Shown here one piece after another: positions 20,289-31,640 of a DNA stretch of 45,712 bases (within the stretch, counting starts at the first letter, position 1; every line of letters starts with the position of its first letter). Under the pieces are notes generated by a model, which searched no databases, was not told where the DNA came from, and was given only the letters and a program-made list of their open reading frames with translations. The DNA comes from Scleroderma bovista (taxonomy: Eukaryota > Basidiomycota > Agaricomycetes > Boletales > Sclerodermataceae). Where the stretch lies: the NCBI GenBank assembly GCA_037178675.1, contig JAYMGJ010000415.1:1-45712 (forward strand). Reading direction: 5' to 3'. The translations under genes and the position numbers were made by a program.

Positions 20289-23200
20289 ATGGAGGCCCGA
20301 CTCAACGCAGCCGCTCTTTCCGATCCGAATTCTCTCCGACCCTCTGTAACAATCGTTGACCATACTATGCCTTCCTTTCCTGCATTAGTAGATTTGGGTT
20401 CTACCCACTGTTTTGTAGATCCGTCATTTGCCAATATGAACACTCTTTCACGCTACTCGGTATCCCCGATCGTTCTCCGTCTATTCGACGGTACCACCAC
20501 CACTGTCAAGTCCGGGTCTACTCCGGTAGGAAGTCCGGTCAGGTCCGGATGAAAACAGACGAGGGCAGAGGTCAGAGGTTTGGGCAGAGGTTAGCCCGGG
20601 CCGGAGTTGCGACCGATTGGATTCAACGACAAGGACAACGAGCGTTGATCCCTTGTGTAGGTTCCGGTCAGGTGGAGAGAGACAGAGACAGAGACAGAGA
20701 CAGACAGAGACTGGAGTAGTGACTAAGTTGATTTCAGACTGAGGAGTACAGGATAAACTACAGAGTACTTATACTAAGTAAGAACTAGGGTCGAGTATAT
20801 ACGGTGACAAGTAAACAGCCTAAAAGGCGGACAAGGGACAACCGGAGAAAGTACTAGGTCAGGTCCGATGAAAATAAAGTCAGGTCCGGTGAAAATAACA
20901 CAAGGCATGGGATATATCGAGTTCACGGAGAACTCACGTCAAGGCAGGGTAAACGGCGAGGTGTGGTAACGAGCGAATAGAGGATAGTCCAAGGGTCGTA
21001 CTTAACGGAGGCATATCTGCGCGAGCGTGACCGGAGTAAGTGTTGAGCGACCGGAGTTGAGCTGTGGAGCTGCGATGCGACCGGAGTGACCGGATAAGAC
21101 CCGGAGTTGGGCATGGTCGTAACAACCACCATAATTACCGAAGCAACCGATCTACCTATCCGTTTTCCCTCTGGCGACGTCACCCCGATGACATTTTATG
21201 TCACCCCATTGGACTCTGACTGTAAGATCGTTCTCGGACACAACTGGCTCACCCAATACAATCTGTCGATTGACTGGGTATTGAGCAGTATTAAGTTCAG
21301 AACATCTACGCAGCAAGTGCCAACCCCGAGCTCACTCCCCGACCCTGTAGCGCCCTCACCAAGCGTGCTGAGACTCAACGCTACGTCAGTCTCGTCTCCT
21401 TCCCCGACTGACTCGCCTCAGGCTCCCGGTCTTCGGGCACCACCTATCGCTCTCATCAACGCTGCAGCCTTTCTAAAGACCTGCCAGCTCGATGGCTCTC
21501 AACAGTTCTCTGTCCAGCTGAAGCCTGACGGTAGCTTTCGCGCTGCGTCGGTCGACGCTGCTCCCGACCTCTCCTCTGTCCCCGAGGCATACCACGACTT
21601 TGCCGACGTCTTTAGCAAGGTGAAAGCATCGGTACTTGCGCCTCATTGGGAACACAACCTCAAGATAGAACTGGAAGAAGGAGTACCATTACCACCCAGA
21701 AGACTCTACTCTCTCTCCCCCGTCGAGCTCGAAACCCTTCGGGCATTCATCGACGAAAACCTTCGCTTTGGTTTCATCCGTCTGACCTCATCCTCCCATG
21801 CAGCCCCGGTCCTCTTTGTAAAGAAGAAGGACGGCTCTCTCCGACTTTGCATCGACTACCGAGGACTCAACAAAATATCAAAGAAGGATCGGTATCCCCT
21901 ACCCCTCATCTCCGACCTACTTGACTCTCCGAGTCAAGCAAAGGTCTACACGAAAATTGATCTTCGACATGCTTACCACCTGGTTCACATTGCCGAAGGT
22001 GATGAGTGGAAAACCGCCTTCAGGACTCGCTATGGCTCATATGAGTGGCAGGTGATGCCCTTTGGTCTCACCAACGCCCCTGCAGCTTTTCAGCGGTTCG
22101 TCAACTTGGTCTTCGCGGACATGCTCGACGTCTGCGTTGTAGTCTACCTCGACGACATCTTAGTCTACTCGGACAACATGGAGGACCACACCAAGCACAT
22201 TCGGGAAGTGCTTCGGCGACTGTGCCAGCACAAGCTTTACGCCAAACCCAAAAAGTGTGAGTTCCATTCGGACTTGGTGGAGTACCTCGGGTACTTCCTC
22301 TCCCCTGACGGTTTGACGATGTCGCAGGACAAAGTCAAGACAATCTGCGATTGGCCCGAGCCTCGCAAGGTGAAGGACATTCAGTCCTTCCTCGGCTTCG
22401 CAAACTTTTACCGTTGATTCATATTCAACTACTCCGATATAGTGGTCCCACTAACTTGGTTGACACGGAAAGATGCCCCTTGGGATTTCTCCGACGTCTG
22501 CCGACAGTCATTCAACCAACTCAAGAAGGCCTTCACCACAGCTCCCATCCTCACCCATTTCCAGCCAGGTGCCCAACTAACAGTCGAGACCGATGCTTCG
22601 GACTACGCGATCGCCAGTATCCTATCCATCACAGGTTCGGATGACAAGATACGACCGATCGTGTTCTACTCTCGCACTCTGACTGCGCCCAAGCTGAACT
22701 ATGATACTCATGACAAGGAGCTCCTTGCTATTTTCGAAGCCTTCAAGACCTGGCGTCATTACCTAGAGGGCCCTGCCTTCCCGATTGACGTCATGACCGA
22801 CCACAAAAATTTGGAGTACTTCTCTACCTCTAAGGTTCTCACCCGTCGGCAAGCCCGATGGTCAGAATATCTTTCTTCTTTTAACCTGATCATTCATTTC
22901 CGACCTGGTAAACTTGGTGCAAAGCCCGACGCCTTGACTAGATGCTGGGACGTCTACCCCAAAGAGGGGGATAGGGGCTTCGCCCGAGTCAATCCACAGA
23001 ACCTCCAACCGGTGTTCACAGCTGAACAGCTCACCAATTCCCTTCGCGCGACATACCTACATGCTCCAGTACTCAGAGCTAGTGCACTTATGGACGTCGA
23101 GCGTCTCCACGCCGATATCCTAGCCAACCTCCTGACCGATCCCATCGCTAAAGCCCACCTCTCGGACACCTCGAATCCCCAATAGTCGACCGATGAGACT

Positions 23201-24570
23201 GGCTATCTATGTCTCGATGGTCGCATATACGTCCCCGAGGCCGATGACCTACGTCTTCGTGTCCTCAGATACAAGCATGACCATCCCCTATCAGGACACT
23301 TCGGTCAGAATCACACTCTAGAGCTCATTTGTCGCGAATACACATGGCCAGGCATTTGTACCTACATAAAGGACTACGTCAAGTCCTGCACGGCCTGCGC
23401 CTGAGCTAAGGCGCCACGTCACCGACCCTATGGGATGCTCAAGCAATTACCGGTCCCCGACCGACCATGGAATTCCATCTCGATGGATTTCATCGAGCAG
23501 CTCCCATCCTCATCTGGCTTCACAGCCATATTGGTAGTCATTGACCAACTATCAAAGCAAGCCATATTCATCCCGACTCACGACACAATAACCTCCCCCG
23601 AGCTCGCACAGCTCTTCTTACTCCACGTTTTCGCTAAGCACAGCATCCCCGCGCACGTAACGTCTGACCGAGGCTCAGAGTTCGTCTTGCATTTCTTCCG
23701 TTCACTCGGTAAGGCCTTAGATATGAAATTACATTTCACTTTGGGCTATCACCCAGAAGGTGACGGACAGACCAAGCGAGCTAATCAAACACTCGAGCAA
23801 TACCTCAGGATGTACTGCAATTACAGCAGGACAATTGGTCGGACCTACTACCTCTCGCCGAGTTCGCCTACAACAATGCCCCTAGCGCTACGACCGGTGT
23901 ATCACCGTTCTTCGCGAACAAAGGATATCACCCGAACCTCACTGTGCACCCCGAGTGCGATCTCTCATCGGCTCAGGCAAGGGAATACGCAGTTGACTTA
24001 GAGTCACTGCATGAGTACCTACGTGAAGAAATGGCTGCTGCCCAGAAAAGGTACCAAGGCCCTGCTGATGCCAGAAGATCACCCGCACCCGATTTCAAAG
24101 TCGGTGATCAAGTATTCGTCAAAGCCAAGTACTTTAGGTCTACCCGACCATCAAAGAAACTCTCCGAGAAGAACCTTGGTCCCTACCCAATCATCGCCCA
24201 AGTCGGCACTTTATCATTCACAATCCGTCTCCCCGACTCTATGCGTGCTGTCCACCCCGTCTTCCACGTCTCACAGCTCAAACCAGCGACACCGAATACA
24301 ATACCGAATTGGTCACAACCTCCACCACCTCCCATCGAAGTCGACGGCAAACCCGAGTTCGAGATCACCGAGATCCTCGACTCAAAGTTCGACCGATGTC
24401 GACGCCAATGCCCACTCCTCTACCTAGTTAGATGGGCTGGTTACGAAGGTACCGATGAAGAAACATCTTGGTTGATCGTGACCGAGCTCGGACACGCCTC
24501 AGAACTCGTGGCCGACTATCATAAAGCCTATCCGACTAAGCCAGGCCCCTTAGAAAGCCTCTCACGCTGA
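20289..24570 (+). pseudogene. Gypsy A Pol: PR-RT-RNaseH-IN-chromodomain, disrupted
   Basis: Polyprotein relic starting near 20289. The protease has LVDLGSTHCFVD, where the usual DSG is DLG, and is then split by the solo LTR at 20504-21124. RT (about 21700-22370) has LCIDYRGLN and the catalytic YLDD. RNase H has VETDASDYAIAS (about 22580). The integrase has a CxxC knuckle (about 23390), the catalytic region SMDFIEQLP and VTSDRGSEF, and then YHPEGDGQTKRANQ. A C-terminal chromodomain contains LLYLVRWAGYEGTDEETSW (about 24420-24475). Lesions are TGA at 22415-22417 (after NFYR), TAG at 23183-23185, TGA at 23402-23404 (in the CA-x-AKAPRH knuckle segment), and a one-base deletion near 23826 that shifts frame before DNWSDLLPL. 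It ends at the TGA before 24571. Confidence 0.9.
20504..21124 (-). mobile_element. Solo LTR of a third gypsy family, inserted in gypsy A protease
   Basis: A 621-bp unit bounded by ACCAC at 20499-20503 and 21125-21129. Read on the minus strand it starts TGTTACGACC and ends GACTTGACA, close to the termini of gypsy A LTRs, and has a TATA-like GTATATAC (about 20800). A GAGACA microsatellite sits at about 20680-20710. Removing it and one ACCAC restores the protease frame between FDGTT and ITEATDLPIRF. It has no coding capacity. Confidence 0.9.
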
Positions 24571-24662
24571 GTTGTCTAAACCACCGAACAAAGTCTATTG
24601 ACAGTGTAGAAAACAAAGTAAAAAGAAAACTAAATACAGTTACAACATCCTGTTCCGACTAC
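24571..24662. other. Short spacer between gypsy A pol and antisense gene
   Basis: This AT-rich spacer separates the convergent stop codons of pol (+) and the antisense gene (-). It probably holds both poly(A) sites. No clear AATAAA was seen. Confidence 0.3.
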
Positions 24663-25349
24663 CTACTCGGACTCGCCTTCTCCGTCCTCGTCCCCCGACT
24701 CTTTGTTCTCCCCGTCCGTCTCATCCGACTCCTCCCATTCTTCGCTCTCCTCGGGCATTACCTTGCCCTTGCCCTTCGGATCCTTTGCATTGGCCGCCCT
24801 CTTCATCTCCCAGGCGATCCCTTTCACCTTTTGACCCAACTTCGCCAACTCCCTTGTGTTGCGATCGATGGCCGCAATGACCTCCCCAAGTTGGCGGTCC
24901 AAGACCAGCGTGACTGGGTCTGGCCGACTCAATGGCCCAGCCACCGAGAACCCCCCCATCGCCGCCTCTATCTCCTCGGTACTCGTGGCATCAGCGACTG
25001 TCTTCTTCGTCCTCTTCCTCTTCTCCCCTCCTCTCGGCGATGTGTTCACCTCCACCGTCTTCTCGCTCTGCTTCCGTTTCTCTCCGCTCGCCGACCTCTC
25101 CATCGCTGCCATCATAATTTCGAAGGTGCATTTGATCTTGGATTGTTGACACCGACTGCAAGTCGGCGTGCGCACACCGTCAGCCAGTTCGCACTCGGCA
25201 CCGTGGCCGCTTCGCCTGCACCGGTCACAAGGGGGTCTGAACCCCATGATTCCCGTGTTGGACCGGGCAGTCACCTGGCAAGGCTAATCAAATAAGAAAT
25301 CAGCAAAGGTCAATAAGGAATTAATAACTACGCACCTTGGGTTTCGGCC

Positions 25350-25354
25350 CCAGC
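25350..25354. repeat. Target site duplication of gypsy B, left
   Basis: CCAGC is found here and again at 31641-31645, immediately outside the two gypsy B LTRs. Confidence 0.95.
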
Positions 25355-25700
25355 TGAGATGACCCTAGGCAGAACACCTAAGACCCAACTACACGCGAGA
25401 CTCTGAGAGGGAATAGGACGCGAGGATCTAGAGCAATAACCCAAGATGAGCTCGAATGGGGAGCCTCTGGTGCTGGATTGCACGGTATATATACTACTAG
25501 ACACGAGGGCTACGCGAGGCTATCCATGAGGCTACGTGCAGGTAGAAGGCTATGTAATGACATCACTGTGGAGCTAAGGCTATGTGTAATGATGTCAAGG
25601 GCGGCAGCGTGTACAGCACGAGGTACAGGTCTAGACTAGGTAGATAAGATAAACGCTATCTAATCGCAGATTAGATAAGATAAAAAGTCGGACCGTAACA
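25355..25700 (-). repeat. Gypsy B 3' LTR
   Basis: 346 bp; on the minus strand it starts TGTTACGGTCCGAC and ends GGGTCATCTCA. A TATA-like TATATATAC lies near 25494-25485. Its two differences from the other LTR are at 25371 (G versus C) and in GGACGCG versus GGATGCG. Confidence 0.95.
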
Positions 25701-25711
25701 CTACTCCCCCC

Positions 25712-28700
25712 TCAGGTGCAGGATTCCAGACTGCAGAACTGAGCGTCGCAAACCGTGAGGTTTTCGGGGATACGACTAAATAACGAGTCAAAGTCCGTTC
25801 GAGCCATACGAAGCTTCCGAGGAGCAGAGGGGTTTTCTCGGTAAAAGCACTCGACTACCAGAGGAGAATTCTTCAAATTTGATGAGGGTTCCCATGTTCT
25901 CTCATGTTCTTCGTACCCTTTCCAGTGTACCAAATACTGGAGCTGTCTTTTATAAATACGAGAGGCTACAATATAGTCCACTTCGTACTCCTCATCACGT
26001 TCTTCAGAAACATGTATCGGACCGGGCCGAGACACAGGCTGTCCAGGGAGAGGACCTAAATACGGTTTAACTTGAGAAACATTCACAACCGGGTGAATCC
26101 GAAGAGTTTTCGGGAGCTTAAGCTCAACCGCATTCGGGGTTACACGAGTGACCTCATAGGGACCAATCCACTTCTCCGTAAGTTTCTTAGAAGTACGATT
26201 TAGCATACGAAGGTTGTCCGTAGAAAGCCAAACTTGTTGGCCTACGACATAGTCCGGGGCGGGATTTCTATGCTTATCCGCCTGAAGCTTCATATTACGT
26301 TTTGCCTTCTCAGAAGACTCAACAACCTTATTAAATATGGCGGCAAAGTCTTTAGCCGCTGGGGCTACTGTGTCGACCGGCTCAACACCCATACGAGGGG
26401 AATAACTCCGGGTAATTCCAAACGGTGAATCAGTGGTCACCTCCGAAACCGTGTTGTTCCAAACGAACTGGGCAATCTTGATCCATTTGGCCCATTCGTT
26501 CTGACGATCGTTGACGTAGGTTCGGAGATACTGATTAATTTCGCGGTTCAACCGCTCCGTTTGACCATCGGTTTGAGGGTGAAATGCCGTGGACATTTTC
26601 CTTTTAACGCCTAAAAGTCTATACAACTCCCCCAGGAAGTTGCTTGCAAAGACCGATCCGCGGTCTGACACAACGGAAGACGGGAGTCCATGCTGACACC
26701 AGACATGATCTCTAAATAACTCAGCGGTTGACAAGGCGGTTTCTTCCTTAGTGCAAGGTACAAATACGACCTCCTTGGAGAACCGATCAACCACGACTAA
26801 TATATAATTGTAACCGAGGGATTCCGGCATCTCGGTAAAGTCCATAGTGACATCAAGCCACGGGCCGCTAGGGGTAGGGAGAGGGATAAGACTTCCAGAA
26901 GTCTTTTGATTCGACACCTTGGACTGTTGGCACTTTTGACAGTGCTTTACGTAGGTTTGAATCTGCTCTTTCATCCCTTTCCAAGAATAATGCTTCCTGA
27001 GCACGTTATACGTAGCTTTTACTCCTTTATGACCAGCAACAGGAGTATCGTGAAAACTCGTAATGAGCGACTGTCGCTCTTCGTAAGACTGATCAGTGAC
27101 GTCAATCAGTTTAATAGATACCGGGTTTAACAGGACCTGGTCCTTGTTATCGTCGGAACTAGACACGTAATGGTCCGATCGCCTGCTAAGCGGATCTGCA
27201 ACGTGCATCTGGGTTCCCTTTTTATAGACAAGCGAATAGTTAAACCGCGTCATCCACATCTGCCAGCGCGCTTGGCGTTTAGACAAGTTCTGTGACTTGG
27301 TGAAGTACGTTAAATTATGATGGTCCGTGTAGATCTCAAAGGCGTAAGGAGTGGCCTCGAGATAATGGCGCCAGGCCTCAGTCGCCTTTATGATGGCCAG
27401 CATCTCTTTATCGTGAATAGGATAATTTCGTTCTGGAGGTGTCATGGAATGTGACATGTACGCGACGGGTCTGAATTCGCCGTCTTCGCACTTCACGGAT
27501 ATCACTCCCCCGACGGCGAACTCAGACGCATCGGTTTCGAGGCGGAACTCGCGGTCCTGATCGGGGTACTGAAGTACCGGAGCACGAGTAAAGGCAGCTT
27601 TCAAAGCTTCAAACGCAGCGCGTTCCTTTTCTCCAAAGTTAAATACCGTGTCTTTACACGTAAGGTCCGTCATGGGTCTAGCCATGATCGCATAATCTTT
27701 AATAAAGCGTCTATAGAAATTACCGAGACCTAAGAACGCGCGAACCTGCTTTACGTTCGTTGGCTCAGGCCATTTCAAAATAGCATTAACTTTTTCAGGG
27801 TCCATTTTAATACCCTCACGTGACACGATCATACCGAGGAAGTCGACTTCGGTGACTCTGAAGCGACACTTCTCAGGTTTGACAAACAAGTCGTTATCAC
27901 GTAAACGTTTCAAAACTTCCAGCACGATCTTATCATGCTTTTCCTGATCGTCCGTATCCGTAAATATCATAAGGTCGTCGATATACACCACGCAGACATC
28001 CGACATATCATGGAAGATTTCATTCATCATCTTCTGGAATGTCGCGGGTGAATTACAGAGACCGAAATACATAACTAACGGCTCGAAAGCCCCTTTGTGC
28101 GTTACAAACGCAGCTTTCCACTCATCGCCTTCGCGAATCCTTACATTGTTATAACCCCACCGAAGGTCCATTTTCGTGAAGAGTTTACAACCCTTAAGCT
28201 TGTCAACAAGCTGAGAGATAAGCGGCAGCGGATAGTTATTTTTAATCGTCCAGTCGTTTACATAGCGGTAATCCTGTACCATGCGCTTCTTGCCGTCCTT
28301 TTTCGGGATAAAGAAGACCGGTGACGTCTGCTGACTAATGGAAGGCCGAATGTATCCTTTAGCGAGTTGATCATCAAGGAACGATTCGACTTCTTTTTGT
28401 TCATCAACAGAGAGCGGGATAAGTCTTCCTTTTTTGGGCGGGAAGTCTTCTTTCAGATCAATTCCATGATCCCAAGGTTTTCTTAGCGGCATGCGCTCTG
28501 ACGACTTTTTACTAAATACGTCTAAGAATTCCCAGTACTCTTTAGGTACTTGCTTCTGAGCTTCCTCTAGGGTCGACTCATCGACAGTGACCTTTGATTC
28601 ATGAGCTTTCAAAGCTTGCACCCAAGTTTCCTGAGATTCGTTTTCTCGTAATAACTTAGCAAAGCGTGTCTCTAAAAGTGACTTGCACTCTGGAGGACAC

Positions 28701-29493
28701 CTAGTTAAATTAACTTTGCCTGTTACCCAATCTATATCGGGGTTGTGCTTCTGAAGCCAGGTGTGGCCAAGGATAAGCGGTACTTTTCCAAGGCATGTGA
28801 CGGCACACCACAGCTTTTCAGCATGTTTCCCAATACCGACTGTCAACAATACATAATGCGTGATGTCACCCTCCTGATTCCTAGTGCCATCTACGTTAAG
28901 CACAGGGACGGGTTTCACCAGCTTAGATAACTGAAGTCGTCGATCAAGAGCCCAGCTCTTGTCAACAAAACAACCAGTAGCGCCACTGTCTAGCAGAGCG
29001 TCTACTTTAATAGTGTTAAGCGGTCCGCGGATGCAGACCGGTACCGTCACTTCACGTTCCATTGTGAAGGACCTTCGTAAGTCCATGAGAACTTCCAAGT
29101 TGCCGGCGGGACTTTCCGGTTCCTTAGATGCCAAAGAAGGAGAAGAAATATTTTTATTCAATCGGGAATTAAGCACGCTCGATTTTACTTCCGGCGCCGA
29201 GCCCTTTGCAGGGACCCCCTTAGAAGGTGCAGTACAGTCCGAGTCACAGTCCATAGTATCAACAGACAACACAGAGTAGCGAGAAGGAGAAACAGAAACA
29301 GGAGAAACTGCCGAAGACACTTTTTTGTGGGTTTTCGCTATTTTTGTACGTAACAAAGCAATGCGGTATTTAAATATTTCCTGCACTGCAGGAGTAGTAG
29401 CGCGAGAAAGTCTATAGTCCAGAATTCGTACAGCTAAGTCCGACGAAGACTCGAGAGCGAGGATGCCCGTTTTATCCTCACTCTTTAGTCTTT
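25712..29493 (-). CDS. Gypsy B Pol polyprotein (PR-RT-RNaseH-IN-chromodomain)
   Basis: One uninterrupted frame of about 1250 codons in the -1 frame relative to gag. A start within the frame is not needed if it is expressed by frameshifting at 29491-29497; the first residues after the shift would be RLKSEDKTG. The protease active site is LLDSGATGCFVD (about 28985). RT has MVQDYRYVND and the catalytic VVYIDDLMIF (about 27985). RNase H has LETDASEFAVGG. The integrase has an HHCC finger (HDTPVAGHKG...CQKCQQ), LDVTMDFTEMP, VVSDRGSVF and a GPY-like segment KWIGPYEV. A C-terminal chromodomain contains LQYLVHWKGYEEHERTWEP (about 25905), which in chromoviruses can direct integration toward modified histones. 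All catalytic residues I can check are in place. Confidence 0.93.
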
Positions 29494-30483
29494 TAAATCC
29501 CTGAAGAATGCCTGCATTTCTGCAAATGTCATTCCTCTTACCGCATTTAGCCGGTCATCCTCCGGCTGGGCTTGCGTTGCCCGTGCTTGTGGTTGCCCAC
29601 GACGAGGGCGACGCGGCTTCGTGCACTCACGTGCAATGTGGCCAAACAATTGGCAATTGTAGCATTGGGGCCCTTTACCCCTTTGCTGGTTCACCTCAAC
29701 GGCACCTATGTCCATCGGGACACCACTCCCCGATGCGGTTGAAGACGAATATGACTGGCCCTGGTAATACCGGGCAGAGCCTTGCCCTTGGAGGTTGATG
29801 AGGAAGAGTTCCTGGGCTCTTCCCATCGCACGAGCAGAGTTTGCGAGTCGCTCGTAGGTGTCTTGACGCATTCCCTGTATGTAAATTTGCTCCAGGAGCT
29901 TTCTCTGGAGCGCACGTTCGAGCAAGTCGCGGGCGTACTCATTCCCACAGTCTCCCTGGTTCTTGAGCGCCTCGAACTGCGCTAAGAAGTCATCAATTCT
30001 TTGCCTAGGGCCCTGCCTAAGGCGGAGTAGTTGGGCACGTGCCCACTCAGCATTGTTTCCGGGGAGAAAGAACCTTTCTATCTCCTCCGCGAAGTCATTC
30101 CAAGCAGGCCAGGCTGGAGGGGGCGGGAGCTGTCCGGCTGGGACGGGCGGGGCGTTGGCGAGAGCCTGGGCTGCCGCCATGCAGCCATCCAGACGGACTT
30201 GAGCCCACCGACCAGCTTTCGGGCCAGTGAGCCGGGAGAGAACTGCTGCGGTGACCTGGGCATCGTTTGCCCCCTCCATCGAGATCTGTAACCAAACCTT
30301 GATCTTGGACCACCACTCGTGGAACTTCTGAGGGGAGCCATCGTAACTCCCGGGATCCGCGACCACCTTCTTGCGCGGCGGCGGTGGAGGGTGAGGCTGT
30401 GCAGCCGCAAGGGCTGCGATATGCGCCTGGAGGTCAATTTGCCCCTGGATAAGCTGTCCGAGGAGCTGGTTAAGGTCTGCCAT
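29485..30483 (-). CDS. Gypsy B Gag
   Basis: A 332-codon capsid protein starting MADLNQLLGQLIQGQ. An N-terminal helical part and a Pro-rich spacer precede the capsid core PGSYDGSPQKFHEWWSKIKVW. Next come FFLPGNNAEWARAQLLRL and the zinc knuckle CYNCQLFGHIARECTK (CX2CX4HX4C, about 29660-29625), followed by a basic RRPRRGQPQ stretch. It ends at TAA 29487-29485, a few codons after a TTTAAAA heptamer that would allow ribosomes to enter pol. The frame is intact. Confidence 0.92.
   Translation of the reverse strand: MADLNQLLGQLIQGQIDLQAHIAALAAAQPHPPPPPRKKVVADPGSYDGSPQKFHEWWSKIKVWLQISMEGANDAQVTAAVLSRLTGPKAGRWAQVRLDGCMAAAQALANAPPVPAGQLPPPPAWPAWNDFAEEIERFFLPGNNAEWARAQLLRLRQGPRQRIDDFLAQFEALKNQGDCGNEYARDLLERALQRKLLEQIYIQGMRQDTYERLANSARAMGRAQELFLINLQGQGSARYYQGQSYSSSTASGSGVPMDIGAVEVNQQRGKGPQCYNCQLFGHIARECTKPRRPRRGQPQARATQAQPEDDRLNAVRGMTFAEMQAFFRDLKD
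29491..29497 (-). promoter_or_regulatory. Canonical -1 frameshift heptamer at gag-pol junction
   Basis: On the minus strand T TTA AAA (TTTAAAA) sits two codons before the gag stop, in the correct phase for the X XXY YYZ rule. A -1 slip there leads directly into the open pol frame. Confidence 0.65.
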
Positions 30484-31294
30484 GAGGACCTAGTAGGGGT
30501 GGAGGCGGGAATAGGGGGTAGGTCTTTGTTTAACCGGTCGAAGACGGGAGGACCGGAACGTGCGGCGGCGAGCGAGCGGGAGGTCTGGCAGGGGCGGAAC
30601 AGGAAGGGAACGGTGGAAGCCGAGGAGGACTTGGATTTCGAAGTCGCTGACAAGGCGACTGTAGGCGGCAACGGCGTTGGTGAACTGGAACTCCTCTTCG
30701 ATTGCTGACTCCCTTTCTTGTATTTTAACAAGGGTGTCAGGGCGGGGACCGTAAATGATCGCCAAGCGCTCCTGTTGCGCTTCGACGAGGTGGCGAGGAA
30801 ACTGATAAGGTATGGTGGTTATCGTGAGGGGTGACGTAGGAGTAAGTTTACTTTGGGACTAGATCCCCACAGTTGTTCCGCTAAACTAAGTGTAAGACTC
30901 TGTTCGCCTGTCGCGCTCGCCGGGTCAGGGCAGTGGCACAGCTATTCAGAGAACAAACGGCTAGCGGCTGCAGATCACAAGGTCTACCTCTGCACGGACG
31001 CAGGAACTACTGAGTATGTACGTCTCAATCGCCTTGAGGCTGCGAACCTCTCTTGAACGGGCGCCGACCTTCAGACACCAGGCACGACCCTGGGCTGGTG
31101 TACAGTACGTAAAGGTAACGGTGCTAGAAACTCCCAATGCCGAAGCACTACGGGAACGGCACTAAAGGCTGGCCGTGAACGAAACAGAAGGTACGAAGGT
31201 GAAGCTCCTTAACCCTGGAGTCCGGGTATAGTTTCCTTATAAGGCTAGGAGAGCGCGTAGTAGAGCGAGTAAGATGTATAGATTCGAGCTCAGG
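30484..31294 (-). other. Gypsy B leader between 5' LTR and gag
   Basis: This is about 810 bp of untranslated leader. It contains one upstream ORF of 91 codons (30765-30490, starting MAIIYGPRPDTLVKIQERE) that stops 7 nt before the gag ATG. Its first 50 residues look protein-like. The primer-binding site should adjoin 31294; the sequence there (CCTGAGCTCGAATC on the minus strand) is not one I can match to a tRNA with confidence. Confidence 0.5.
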
Positions 31295-31640
31295 TGAGAT
31301 GACCCTAGGCACAACACCTAAGACCCAACTACACGCGAGACTCTGAGAGGGAATAGGATGCGAGGATCTAGAGCAATAACCCAAGATGAGCTCGAATGGG
31401 GAGCCTCTGGTGCTGGATTGCACGGTATATATACTACTAGACACGAGGGCTACGCGAGGCTATCCATGAGGCTACGTGCAGGTAGAAGGCTATGTAATGA
31501 CATCACTGTGGAGCTAAGGCTATGTGTAATGATGTCAAGGGCGGCAGCGTGTACAGCACGAGGTACAGGTCTAGACTAGGTAGATAAGATAAACGCTATC
31601 TAATCGCAGATTAGATAAGATAAAAAGTCGGACCGTAACA
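31295..31640 (-). repeat. Gypsy B 5' LTR
   Basis: 346 bp and 99.4% identical to the copy at 25355-25700 by direct comparison (two substitutions, no gaps). It abuts the right CCAGC duplication. Confidence 0.95.

Larger units (their letters stand above)
25355..31640 (-). mobile_element. Gypsy B: young intact Ty3/gypsy chromovirus
   Basis: A 6286-bp element on the minus strand with two 346-bp LTRs that differ at two positions only, a 5-bp duplication, a polypurine tract GAGGGGGGAGTAG (25713-25701) next to the 3' LTR, and open gag and pol frames. All expected enzymatic motifs are present, so it may still be mobile. It is inserted in the antisense gene of gypsy A. Confidence 0.95.

Noticed and set aside
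20680..20712. CRISPR-like or satellite array
   Set aside because: GAGACA repeats form a short microsatellite inside the solo LTR with no spacers; no CRISPR array exists in the window.
30039..30731. Overlapping long frames on both strands over gypsy B gag
   Set aside because: High GC in gag gives open frames in all phases; only the frame with capsid and zinc-knuckle motifs is real.
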